A DNA stretch of 6,655 nt from contig JACREW010000097.1 of NCBI GenBank assembly GCA_016212685.1, positions 1-6,655 of the forward strand. The letters are read 5' to 3'. Origin of the DNA: Nitrospirota bacterium. Lineage in GTDB: Bacteria; Nitrospirota; Thermodesulfovibrionia; Thermodesulfovibrionales; Dissulfurispiraceae. Shown one piece after another: positions 1 through 5,099 of the stretch (position 1 is the stretch's first letter; each line of letters opens with the position of its first letter). Both the position numbers and the translations under genes were made by a program. The notes under the pieces were generated by a model, which did not search any database, was not told where the DNA came from, and saw only the letters and a list, made by a program, of their open reading frames with translations.

Positions 1-38
1 AGGCTCGTGCAGTTCCTGCAAATAAACCGATACCGTTT
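1..38. other. Sequence upstream of aat, nature undetermined
   Basis: This edge stretch has no clear Shine-Dalgarno sequence before the aat ATG. One plus-strand frame closes with a TAA at 23-25 (ending ...GSCSSCK) and could be the tail of an upstream gene, for instance clpA, which commonly precedes aat. Seven residues are too few to identify it. The frame of aat itself is open back to the window edge (ARAVPANKPIPF before the Met), so a longer Aat start outside the window cannot be excluded. Confidence 0.2.
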
Positions 39-740
39 ATGCCTATCTTCAGATTGCCTGACGAACTTATCTTCCCTCCGCCGGAGTACGCGGAACAAGA
101 CGGCCTGCTTGCCGTAGGGGGAGATCTCTCGGAGGAGCGCATCTTGCTCGCGTATTCTCTCGGAATTTTCCCGTGGTATTCGGAAGATTCCCCTATACTC
201 TGGTGGTCTCCCGATCCGAGGCTCGCATTAATACCGGAAGAACTGAAAATATCACGCAGCCTGAAGCAGACTATCAATAAAGGCATCTACGAGATAACCT
301 TCGATTCCGCTTTCGATGAGGTCATCAGGAATTGCGCGGAAGCGCACGAAAAAAAGCACGGCAGCACATGGATTACAGAAGATATGATAAACGCATATAT
401 CGACCTTCATAAATCGGGATTTGCGCATTCGGTAGAAAGCCGGCTTAACGGTGAACTGGCCGGTGGACTCTACGGCGTATCTCTGGGCGGCGTGTTTTTT
501 GGAGAATCCATGTTCAGCAAAAAAAACAATGCATCGAAGGTTGCCTTTGTGACGCTCACGCAGCAGTTGAAGGAATGGGGTTTTAAATTAATCGACTGCC
601 AGATTACTACAGGGCACCTTATGAGTCTCGGCGCTAAGGAAATGCCTCGTTCCGAATTTATAGCCCTGTTGAAGCGGGCATTGGAGATGCCCACGAAAAA
701 AGGGAAGTGGATATTGCCGGTTAATCCAGAGGATATCTAA
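39..740 (+). CDS. aat: Leucyl/phenylalanyl-tRNA-protein transferase
   Basis: This cytosolic enzyme transfers Leu or Phe from aminoacyl-tRNA to the N-terminal Arg or Lys of proteins, creating the N-degron read by ClpS/ClpAP. The 233-residue product has the usual family length. Visible motifs are GLLAVGGDLS (22-31), GIFPW (42-46), ILWWSPDPR (53-61), HSVESR (130-135), GGVFFGESMFS (150-160) and LIDCQ (184-188). By position and context, W111, E156, D186 and Q188 match residues known to line the aminoacyl/catalytic pocket of E. coli Aat, so the enzyme looks intact. The start MPIFRLPDE matches the usual family N-terminus, although no Shine-Dalgarno sequence precedes it. The 3' end overlaps the end of the convergent lipoprotein gene by 20 bp, and no terminator is visible. 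Identity is firm; the start is slightly less certain. Confidence 0.95.
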   Translation: MPIFRLPDELIFPPPEYAEQDGLLAVGGDLSEERILLAYSLGIFPWYSEDSPILWWSPDPRLALIPEELKISRSLKQTINKGIYEITFDSAFDEVIRNCAEAHEKKHGSTWITEDMINAYIDLHKSGFAHSVESRLNGELAGGLYGVSLGGVFFGESMFSKKNNASKVAFVTLTQQLKEWGFKLIDCQITTGHLMSLGAKEMPRSEFIALLKRALEMPTKKGKWILPVNPEDI

Positions 741-1146
741 AAGGATTCGCCCTTACTACGTTATCCGTTTTCAAAGGGCTTCCCTTTAAGATAAAAATGG
801 CCATGCCCCTTTCTTCCGTAGTTTTTCCGCCTCTTTTCCATATCCCTTTCCATGAGACATTCATATGAACCGTATCGCCGTCTATCTCGACCCATGCCGG
901 ATTGAACGTCAGGTCTACGGAATCGAACGCCTTCATGCCCCCGATAATCGCCCTTGCTCCCTCACGGGTAGAATTTTTCTCGATAGCCGACAAATCTCTG
1001 TTCGCATACGCAGCCCTTATTGTTTCCGCGAGGGCGAAAGCCTCTGTCGCTATCCTTGAATCTTCGGATACTTTTTTCACTTCTTTTTTGCCGCACGCGG
1101 CAATAAAAACCGCCATTATAATCGCTGCGATCAAAAGCCTCTTCAT
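721..1146 (-). CDS. Small NTF2-like lipoprotein, function unknown
   Basis: The predicted product has 141 residues. It begins with a classic lipoprotein signal: MKR, a hydrophobic stretch (4-17), then the lipobox IAAC with Cys18 as the expected lipidation site, followed by GKKE. Residues from about 30 to 141 resemble a SnoaL/NTF2-like fold: two N-terminal helices (EAFALAETIRAAYANRD), then beta strands (VDLTFNPAWVEIDGD, VHMNVSWKGIW) and a C-terminal NPFRYP. This fold assignment is by pattern only and no catalytic residues can be named. The start at 1146 is preferred over an in-frame ATG 19 codons upstream because GGAGG lies 7 nt before it and the signal peptide begins there. It is likely anchored in the inner or outer membrane facing the periplasm. 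A good promoter lies just upstream (1181-1210). The 3' end overlaps aat tail to tail. Confidence 0.85.
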   Translation of the reverse strand: MKRLLIAAIIMAVFIAACGKKEVKKVSEDSRIATEAFALAETIRAAYANRDLSAIEKNSTREGARAIIGGMKAFDSVDLTFNPAWVEIDGDTVHMNVSWKGIWKRGGKTTEERGMAIFILKGSPLKTDNVVRANPFRYPLD

Positions 1147-1153
1147 AAATAAA

Positions 1154-1158
1154 CCTCC
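1154..1158 (-). promoter_or_regulatory. Ribosome binding site deciding the lipoprotein start
   Basis: GGAGG on the minus strand lies 7 nt before the ATG at 1146. It fixes the lipoprotein start there rather than at the ATG at 1203, and so gives a normal signal peptide. Confidence 0.8.
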
Positions 1159-1180
1159 GCTGCCTTTATAGCTGAACTGA

Positions 1181-1210
1181 ATTATAATGAAATAAGACTT
1201 CAAAGTTCAA
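1181..1210 (-). promoter_or_regulatory. Promoter of the lipoprotein gene
   Basis: On the minus strand, TTGAAC (1205-1210) and a perfect TATAAT (1181-1186) are separated by 18 nt. The expected transcription start is near 1174, leaving a leader of about 28 nt that contains the GGAGG. The -35 box abuts the proposed smpB -35 element on the other strand, so the two promoters are back to back and may compete or share an activator. Confidence 0.6.
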
Positions 1211-1228
1211 TCACAATACTGCTATCAT
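1199..1228 (+). promoter_or_regulatory. Putative smpB promoter, extended -10, possibly leaderless
   Basis: TTCAAA (1199-1204), an 18-nt spacer and TATCAT (1223-1228) preceded by TGC (1220-1222) form an extended -10 promoter. Only 7 nt separate the -10 from the smpB ATG at 1236, so transcription would begin at or within a base or two of the ATG. An alternative is the TATAAT at 1183-1188 (plus strand), which would give a leader of about 40 nt but has no convincing -35. Confidence 0.45.
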
Positions 1229-1235
1229 AAATATT

Positions 1236-1679
1236 ATGAAGATAGTCTGTCAGAACCGAAAGGCATATCACGACTACAGCATCGAAGAAACCCTTGAGGC
1301 GGGAATCCTGCTTTTAGGCACTGAGGTGAAGTCTTTGAGAGACGGCAAGGCGAACCTCAAGGACAGCTATGTGCTGATCAAAGAATCCGAGGTCTTCCTT
1401 TTCAACTGCCATATAAGCCCTTATTCTCACGGCAACATCCTGAACCATGAGCCTTTGAGAACGAGAAAGCTTCTGCTTAACAGAAAGGAAATAGAGAGGT
1501 TAAGGGGCAAGATGCAGCAGAAGGGCTACACGCTTATACCGCTAAAGATATATTTCAAAGGGCCGTTCGCGAAAGTTGAAGTGGGTCTTGCAAAGGGCAA
1601 AAGGCAGTATGAAAAGAGGGAGTCGATAAAGGAGCGGGAAGCCAAAAGGGATATAGAGAAGGCGATGAAAAGACGATAA
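1236..1679 (+). CDS. smpB: SsrA-binding protein SmpB
   Basis: SmpB binds the tRNA-like domain of tmRNA and delivers it to stalled ribosomes, its C-terminal tail occupying the empty mRNA channel. The 147-residue product has typical family length. It shows the N-terminal NRKAYHDY motif (7-14), EAGILLLGTEVKSLRDGKANLKDSY over the RNA-binding OB-fold beta barrel, HISPYSHGNILNHEPLRTRKLLL, then KGLAKGKRQYEKR-type basic residues and a lysine/arginine-rich tail ending KAMKRR. The gene lies 57 bp before the mature end of ssrA, its functional partner, which is a common arrangement. There is no Shine-Dalgarno sequence before the ATG. Identity is firm. Confidence 0.97.
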   Translation: MKIVCQNRKAYHDYSIEETLEAGILLLGTEVKSLRDGKANLKDSYVLIKESEVFLFNCHISPYSHGNILNHEPLRTRKLLLNRKEIERLRGKMQQKGYTLIPLKIYFKGPFAKVEVGLAKGKRQYEKRESIKEREAKRDIEKAMKRR

Positions 1680-1682
1680 ATA

Positions 1683-1691
1683 TGTTATAAT
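1683..1691 (+). promoter_or_regulatory. ssrA promoter, extended -10
   Basis: TGT followed by a perfect TATAAT (1686-1691) forms an extended -10 box directly after the smpB stop codon. The -35 position falls inside the last smpB codons and matches the consensus poorly, which extended -10 promoters tolerate. The expected start is near 1698, giving a precursor with about 39 nt of 5' leader to be removed by RNase P. Confidence 0.65.
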
Positions 1692-1708
1692 GTAAATAAC
1701 AGTCCAAG

Positions 1709-1720
1709 CCGTTTAAACGG
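1709..1720. repeat. Perfect 12-bp palindrome in the tmRNA precursor leader
   Basis: CCGTTTAAACGG is self-complementary and is followed by a second GTTTAA. It lies in the 5' leader between the ssrA promoter and the mature tmRNA 5' end. It could be an operator or merely chance; there is no further support. Confidence 0.3.
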
Positions 1721-1736
1721 TTTAAGCTGTTCAACC

Positions 1737-2078
1737 GGGGGCGATAGGGCTCGACGGGGGTTATGAGGCTCAAGTGGCATGCGGTGGCTCCATCACCACC
1801 TAAAAAGATGGAAAAAACACAAACGCCAACAACGAACTGGCACTCGCTGCTTAACCAATAGCAGCACGCTCCTCCGGGGTCGCCTGTGCCTTGGAGAAAG
1901 CGTCGATCAGCAGGCTGCCGTCAGGCAACTCCCTTAAACCTGACGAAAGCTCAAAGGGATAGGATATCGGCAGGCCCGCCGACCGGCATTCCGGTATCCG
2001 AGATTAAATAGGTTGGATAAGCATGTAGAGGCTTGAGAGTAGTGCTTTCGGACGCGGGTTCGATTCCCGCCGCCTCCA
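1737..2078 (+). ncRNA. ssrA: Transfer-messenger RNA (tmRNA), one-piece
   Basis: tmRNA, charged with Ala and bound by SmpB, rescues stalled ribosomes and tags the nascent peptide for proteolysis. The acceptor stem pairs GGGGGCG (1737-1743) with CGCCTCC (2071-2077), 7 bp with one G-U, and the discriminator is A2078. The T arm is GCGGG (2054-2058), loop TTCGATT, CCCGC (2066-2070), preceded by the hallmark TTTCGGACGCGGG. The 5' part carries CTCGACGGGG. A pseudoknot is visible: stem CGTCAGG (1919-1925)/CCTGACG (1939-1945), with loop bases TCCCTT pairing to AAGGGA (1954-1959). The tag reading frame sits at 1825-1854. The 3' CCA is not encoded (TCA follows the discriminator), so CCA must be added after processing. 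No intrinsic terminator is visible before folD, which ends 17 bp away on the other strand. Confidence 0.97.
1825..1854 (+). other. tmRNA tag reading frame, ANNELALAA
   Basis: From the likely resume codon GCC at 1825 the frame reads ANNELALAA and stops at TAA (1852-1854). The hydrophobic LALAA ending is the usual ClpXP/ClpAP degron, and a 9-residue tag is within the known range. An A lies at -4 to the resume codon, as expected. The exact resume codon is inferred. Confidence 0.85.
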
Positions 2079-2095
2079 TCAGAGAAAAGTTTGGT

Positions 2096-2992
2096 CTAAA
2101 TCTTCGTCTTTGCCGATTTGACGGTATTTTCAAGAAGCATTGCTATTGTTACCGGGCCTACGCCTCCGGGCACGGGAGTAACTAACGACGCCTTTTGAGA
2201 TACGGGATCAAAGTCTATATCCCCTGTTACCTTTCCGTTTTCAAGCATATTTATTCCTATATCGACAACGACTGCGCCATCTTTTACCATATCCGCAGTA
2301 ACAAGATTCGGCTTTCCAGCGGCCACGCATAAAATATCGGCCTGACGTGTCATCTCCGCAAGGTTTTTTGTCTCTTTATGGCATATGGTTACCGTTGCCT
2401 CTTTTGTCAAAAGCATAAGGGATAAGGGTTTCCCGACAGCAAGGCTTTTTCCTATAACAACGGCATGTTTGCCCTTTATCTCCACTTTGTGATATTCGAG
2501 CAGCCGTATTACGCCGAAGGGAGTGCACGGAAGAAATCCGAGGTGGTGCGTTATAGCGGGGTCGTATTGCTCGGAGTAAAGCTGAAGCGTGGATTCCTCG
2601 GCAGCGAATTTCCCTATCGGGATAGAGCCGAGGCCGTCAACGTCTTTTTCAGGCAGTATGGAGTTCACGATCTTTCTGCTGTTGATCCTTCTCGGAAGCG
2701 GGAAGAATACGAGCAGTCCATGAATGCGCTCATCGCTGTTTATGGAATGCACCGCGTTCAGCAGTTCGTTTATGCTGACCGATTCGGGGAATCTGTATTC
2801 GTAAGGTTTTATGCCCGTGCTTTTGCATGCCTTTAACGTGGCCGCCATATATTGTTTTGACGAAGGATTGTCGCCGACGAGCATTAACGCAAGACCGACC
2901 TCAATGCCCATGCCGTTCAGCATCCCGACTTTTTGCTTTACGTTATTTCTGATCTCTTCGGCAAGCCCTTTTCCTTCCATTGTTTTTGCCAT
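2096..2992 (-). CDS. folD: FolD-family methylene-THF dehydrogenase/cyclohydrolase, divergent active site
   Basis: FolD normally interconverts 5,10-methylene-, 5,10-methenyl- and 10-formyl-tetrahydrofolate in the cytosol, using NADP. This 298-residue protein keeps the family layout: N-terminal folate domain, KDVDG (116-120), PCTPFG (155-160), the Rossmann motif VVIGKSLAVGKP (178-189), and the C-terminal TPVPGGVGPVTIAMLLENT. Three things differ. The catalytic lysine of the YxxxK motif is Thr52 (Y48-MAA-T52). The glutamine of the usual LVQLPLP is Phe96 (LVFFPLP). The segment between KDVDG and PCTP is about 17 residues longer than in E. coli FolD, and the HPxNxG motif there is lost. In studied FolD enzymes this Lys is needed for cyclohydrolase activity, so the protein may be dehydrogenase-only or specialised. 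AAGGAG lies 6 nt before the ATG. Family membership is firm; full bifunctional activity is doubtful. Confidence 0.9.
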   Translation of the reverse strand: MAKTMEGKGLAEEIRNNVKQKVGMLNGMGIEVGLALMLVGDNPSSKQYMAATLKACKSTGIKPYEYRFPESVSINELLNAVHSINSDERIHGLLVFFPLPRRINSRKIVNSILPEKDVDGLGSIPIGKFAAEESTLQLYSEQYDPAITHHLGFLPCTPFGVIRLLEYHKVEIKGKHAVVIGKSLAVGKPLSLMLLTKEATVTICHKETKNLAEMTRQADILCVAAGKPNLVTADMVKDGAVVVDIGINMLENGKVTGDIDFDPVSQKASLVTPVPGGVGPVTIAMLLENTVKSAKTKI

Positions 2993-2998
2993 GTCAGA

Positions 2999-3004
2999 CT
3001 CCTT
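2999..3004 (-). promoter_or_regulatory. folD ribosome binding site
   Basis: AAGGAG on the minus strand, 6 nt before the ATG at 2992, supports this start over the internal Met5. Confidence 0.75.
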
Positions 3005-3051
3005 TTATTGCCTCTAAAAAGGCACCGGTATGAGTTTCATAATTTTAAGAT

Positions 3052-3060
3052 AATATAACA
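3052..3060 (-). promoter_or_regulatory. Putative folD promoter, extended -10
   Basis: On the minus strand TGT precedes TATATT, an extended -10 box. No convincing -35 is seen. It predicts a leader of about 50 nt before the folD ATG. It lies next to the pyrE -35 on the other strand. Confidence 0.4.
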
Positions 3061-3064
3061 GAAA

Positions 3065-3094
3065 TTGAAAGATACGGCCTCGCAGTGATACAAT
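3065..3094 (+). promoter_or_regulatory. pyrE promoter
   Basis: TTGAAA (3065-3070), an 18-nt spacer and TACAAT (3089-3094) preceded by TGA form a strong extended promoter. Transcription would start near 3101, giving a short leader of about 20 nt containing AGGAG (3111-3115), 5 nt before the ATG. The leader is too short for a pyrimidine attenuator. Confidence 0.65.
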
Positions 3095-3120
3095 GGATAA
3101 ATTTTTGACGAGGAGATTGT

Positions 3121-3699
3121 ATGAGAGACAGGCTGATACGGTTGATTTACGACAGGGTTTTTAAATACAGCGAGGAGCCGGTGTTTAAGCTGGTCTCCGG
3201 GCGCATGAGCAATTACTATTTTAACTGCAAGATGGTTACGCTTAATCCCGAGGGGATGTATCTGATAGGCAATATCATCTTCGATATGATAAAAGACCTG
3301 AATGTGAAAGGCATCGGCGGCCTTACCCTCGGCGCAGACCCTATAGCCGATGCGGTGGCGTATACATCTTATTTGAAAAAAAAGCCCATCGAGGCGTTTG
3401 TCGTCAGAAAGAGCGCCAAATCTCACGGCACAATGCAGTGGATAGAGGGCGATGTGAAGGCAGGCGACAGGGTGGTTATTGTCGATGATGTGATTACAAC
3501 CGGCAAGTCAACTATCGAGGCGATAACGAGGGCGAGGGAGGCGGGGCTTAATATTGTGAAGGTGATAGCCCTTGTTGACAGGCAGGAAGGCGGATACGAG
3601 AATATAGCCGAAGCGCTGAAAGATATTAAGGCGGATTACAAACTCATCGAGTCCGTAGTAACAAGGGACGCTGTGATGAAGTTATACGAATCAAAATAA
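3121..3699 (+). CDS. pyrE: Orotate phosphoribosyltransferase
   Basis: PyrE joins orotate to PRPP to make orotidine 5'-phosphate in pyrimidine synthesis in the cytosol. The 192-residue product shows FKLVSGRMSNYYFNCK (22-37) for orotate/PRPP contact, GGLTLGADPIADAVA (66-80), the catalytic-loop motif RKSAKSHGT (96-104) and the PRPP-binding motif VVIVDDVITTGKST (118-131) with D122 and D123. All key residues appear intact. The start is supported by AGGAG 5 nt upstream. The gene stands alone on its strand, divergent from folD and convergent with mqnB, so it is not part of a visible pyr operon. Confidence 0.96.
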   Translation: MRDRLIRLIYDRVFKYSEEPVFKLVSGRMSNYYFNCKMVTLNPEGMYLIGNIIFDMIKDLNVKGIGGLTLGADPIADAVAYTSYLKKKPIEAFVVRKSAKSHGTMQWIEGDVKAGDRVVIVDDVITTGKSTIEAITRAREAGLNIVKVIALVDRQEGGYENIAEALKDIKADYKLIESVVTRDAVMKLYESK

Positions 3700-3729
3700 T
3701 GTTTATTTAAGGCGGCGCATAATATTTCC

Positions 3730-3768
3730 GCTTCATTCTCGAATGGCATCCGAGCCATTCTCCGAAGC
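3730..3768. repeat. Hairpin, GAATGGC/GCCATTC with outer GCTTC/GAAGC
   Basis: A 7-bp stem (3741-3747 with 3754-3760, 6-nt loop ATCCGA) is extended across an interior loop by GCTTC (3730-3734) with GAAGC (3764-3768). No T-tract follows, so it is not a standard terminator on its own. Confidence 0.6.
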
Positions 3769-3773
3769 TACGA

Positions 3774-3821
3774 TAACCCCACCTAACCTCCACTTATCTA
3801 AGGGGAGGTTAGGTGGGGTTA
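3774..3821. repeat. Long palindrome, 18-bp stem with inner CTTA/TAAG
   Basis: TAACCCCACCTAACCTCC (3774-3791) is perfectly complementary to 3804-3821. Inside, CTTA (3793-3796) pairs with TAAG (3799-3802) after one mismatch, leaving a 2-nt tip. C-rich arms around a TTA..TAA centre closely recall the palindrome inside nadB at 6372-6420, which suggests a dispersed REP-like family. Confidence 0.85.
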
Positions 3822-3861
3822 CGCTTGGTCTGTCGAAGTCGCTCCAATACCATGCACCGCC

Positions 3862-4530
3862 TTATTTTATAGTTTCTAAAAAGAATCTCTGCACATTCTC
3901 CGCGGTTTTGATAATGTCTGCTTTATTGAGCGGCTCCGCTGTTCTGTCCTCGATAATGTTGCTTATGCCGCGTATCTCAGTAACGGGAATCCCCGATAAG
4001 GCGCAGATCTGCGTGATTGCCGCGCCCTCCATGTTTTCGCATACGGCATTAAATTTTTTTTCTATTTCCCTGCCTTTTTCCAATGTGCCCGTGCATGTCG
4101 AGACCGTAACGAAATTGCCTTTGTTTTTAAATTCCTTCAATTCTTCTGGAACGCGCATAATAAATTCATTCAGGATAGCATTGCTCAATATTTCATCCAT
4201 AGTATGAAAGCCGTCTTTTGACAACAGCCCTTCGTCACCGTAAATTTCTTTTTCCGCAATGACTACATCTCCGATGCTTAATCCCGAAGAAGGATATGCC
4301 CCTCCGACACCGATGTTATAAACAGAATCGGGCTTGAATTTTTCGATAAGAAGCGCTGCCCCATGCGCGGCATTGGCCTTGCCCACGCCGCATATACAAA
4401 CTGTTACTGCCGTATCGTTTAAGATGCCGGTATGGAAAGATTTACCCTGAATGGAAAGGTTCTCTTTTCTCTCAAGCCGCTCTATAATCATACCGGCTTC
4501 CAGTTCTGTCGAGAAAATAGTCCCTATCAT
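3862..4530 (-). CDS. mqnB: Futalosine hydrolase
   Basis: MqnB removes hypoxanthine from futalosine in the futalosine pathway to menaquinone, in the cytosol. The 222-residue protein belongs to the purine nucleoside phosphorylase/MTAN superfamily: VCICGVGKANAAHGAALL (44-61), YNIGVGGAYP (71-80), GDVVIAEKEIYGDEG (87-101), ENMEGAA (165-171) and EIRGISNIIEDR (185-196). The YGDEG and RGISN-x-x-EDR signatures, with Asn191 where MTA/SAH nucleosidases have the catalytic Asp, point to futalosine hydrolase rather than MTAN. The gene follows the osmC-family gene with a 1-nt gap and lacks a good Shine-Dalgarno sequence, so it is probably translated by coupling. The stop codon lies in the inverted repeat at 3852-3864. 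Its presence implies menaquinone made by the futalosine route. MTAN is the main alternative and is less likely. Confidence 0.88.
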   Translation of the reverse strand: MIGTIFSTELEAGMIIERLERKENLSIQGKSFHTGILNDTAVTVCICGVGKANAAHGAALLIEKFKPDSVYNIGVGGAYPSSGLSIGDVVIAEKEIYGDEGLLSKDGFHTMDEILSNAILNEFIMRVPEELKEFKNKGNFVTVSTCTGTLEKGREIEKKFNAVCENMEGAAITQICALSGIPVTEIRGISNIIEDRTAEPLNKADIIKTAENVQRFFLETIK

Positions 4531-4531
4531 T

Positions 4532-5026
4532 TTAATCGCTTATCTCTTTAGACGGCTCTTTTTCTTCGAGGATGTATCTTACCTTCATTTCCATATCTTT
4601 CCTTAAAGAATGATAAACAGAGCAGTACTTTTCGTGTGACAGAGATACTGCCCGGTCAACTTTTTTAGCGTCTAAGTTTTTTCCTGCGATATATAGGATT
4701 ATCTCAATTGCTTTATAATACTGCGGCGGGGTCGGATTTCTTTCTCCGATTATATCCATTTTAAAGCTTGCAATTTCCGCCCGCATCTTCTGCAGAAAGG
4801 TCAGCACATCGATTGCCAGACACCCTGCAATGCTCAGGAGCAATGTATCTGTCGGTTTGCATCCCCACTGCAGGTGTGCGTCGAATTCTACTTCATATCC
4901 CCTATTTGTTCTCCCGACAAATATCAGTTCTCTATCCCATGCGAGGGTGGCTTTGTCTATCGGAGAAACTTTTTCTTTATAACCCTTTAATGATTCTTCC
5001 AGATTATACTTTGATTCTTCAGGCAT
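4532..5026 (-). CDS. OsmC-family thiol peroxidase-like protein
   Basis: OsmC/Ohr proteins reduce organic hydroperoxides with a reactive Cys pair. This 164-residue product has the two expected cysteines in context: Cys69 in SIAGCLAIDVLTFLQKMR and Cys135 in LSHEKYCSVYHSLRKD. The pattern is closest to the YhfA/OsmC-like branch, not Ohr, and the true substrate is unknown. The GCKPTDTLLLS segment before Cys69 is typical, with an extra Cys56. The start at 5026 is chosen because AGGAGG lies 9 nt before it. An ATG at 5044 would place that AGGAGG within codons 2-3 and has no Shine-Dalgarno of its own. It is the first gene of a two-gene operon with mqnB, read from the promoter at 5063-5092. Confidence 0.87.
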   Translation of the reverse strand: MPEESKYNLEESLKGYKEKVSPIDKATLAWDRELIFVGRTNRGYEVEFDAHLQWGCKPTDTLLLSIAGCLAIDVLTFLQKMRAEIASFKMDIIGERNPTPPQYYKAIEIILYIAGKNLDAKKVDRAVSLSHEKYCSVYHSLRKDMEMKVRYILEEKEPSKEISD

Positions 5027-5035
5027 CTGCGCAAT

Positions 5036-5041
5036 CCTCCT
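5036..5041 (-). promoter_or_regulatory. Ribosome binding site deciding the osmC-family start
   Basis: A perfect AGGAGG on the minus strand, 9 nt before the ATG at 5026, favours this start over the in-frame ATG at 5044, which overlaps the site. Confidence 0.75.
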
Positions 5042-5062
5042 CATTATTCCGGTTTATTAAGG

Positions 5063-5092
5063 ATTTTATTGAATAGTGCGATACAGAGTCAA
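5063..5092 (-). promoter_or_regulatory. Promoter of the osmC-family/mqnB operon
   Basis: On the minus strand TTGACT (5087-5092), 18 nt and TAAAAT (5063-5068) each match the sigma-70 consensus at five of six positions. The expected start is near 5056, about 30 nt before the ATG at 5026. The promoter lies between the two genes and back to back with that of nadB. Confidence 0.65.
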
Positions 5093-5099
5093 GAATCTA

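Larger units (their letters stand above)
3708..3864. repeat. 157-bp block bounded by 13-bp inverted repeats (MITE-like or bidirectional terminator)
   Basis: TAAGGCGGCGCAT (3708-3720) and ATGCACCGCCTTA (3852-3864) are inverted repeats matching at 12 of 13 positions. They enclose two hairpins (3730-3768 and 3774-3821), fill almost the whole pyrE-mqnB gap, and the right arm supplies the mqnB stop codon. No coding capacity and no clean target-site duplication is visible. It may be a non-autonomous miniature element. It may instead be a large branched structure that ends both converging transcripts; on the plus strand the right arm is followed by a T-rich TTATTTTAT. Confidence 0.45.

Noticed and set aside
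2040..2100. Genomic island integrated at the tmRNA 3' end
   Set aside because: tmRNA genes are common integration sites, but folD begins 17 bp away and there is no integrase or repeat of the 3' end.
1951..2133. Minus-strand reading frame with EAAGIEPAS
   Set aside because: It is the antisense of the tmRNA 3' domain. The GIEPA-type peptide is the well-known artefact of translating the complement of a T arm.
2465..2836. Plus-strand reading frame of 123 codons
   Set aside because: It lies wholly antisense to folD, whose frame is clearly conserved.
3000..3120. Riboswitch or attenuator before folD or pyrE
   Set aside because: The predicted pyrE leader is only about 20 nt. The folD leader holds only a weak GCCT/AGGC hairpin and no known riboswitch core.
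3037..3426. Minus-strand reading frame of 129 codons
   Set aside because: It is antisense to pyrE and crosses the folD-pyrE promoter region, with no family resemblance.
3743..4207. Plus-strand reading frame of 154 codons
   Set aside because: It runs through the palindrome and then antisense to mqnB, with no ribosome site or recognisable domain.
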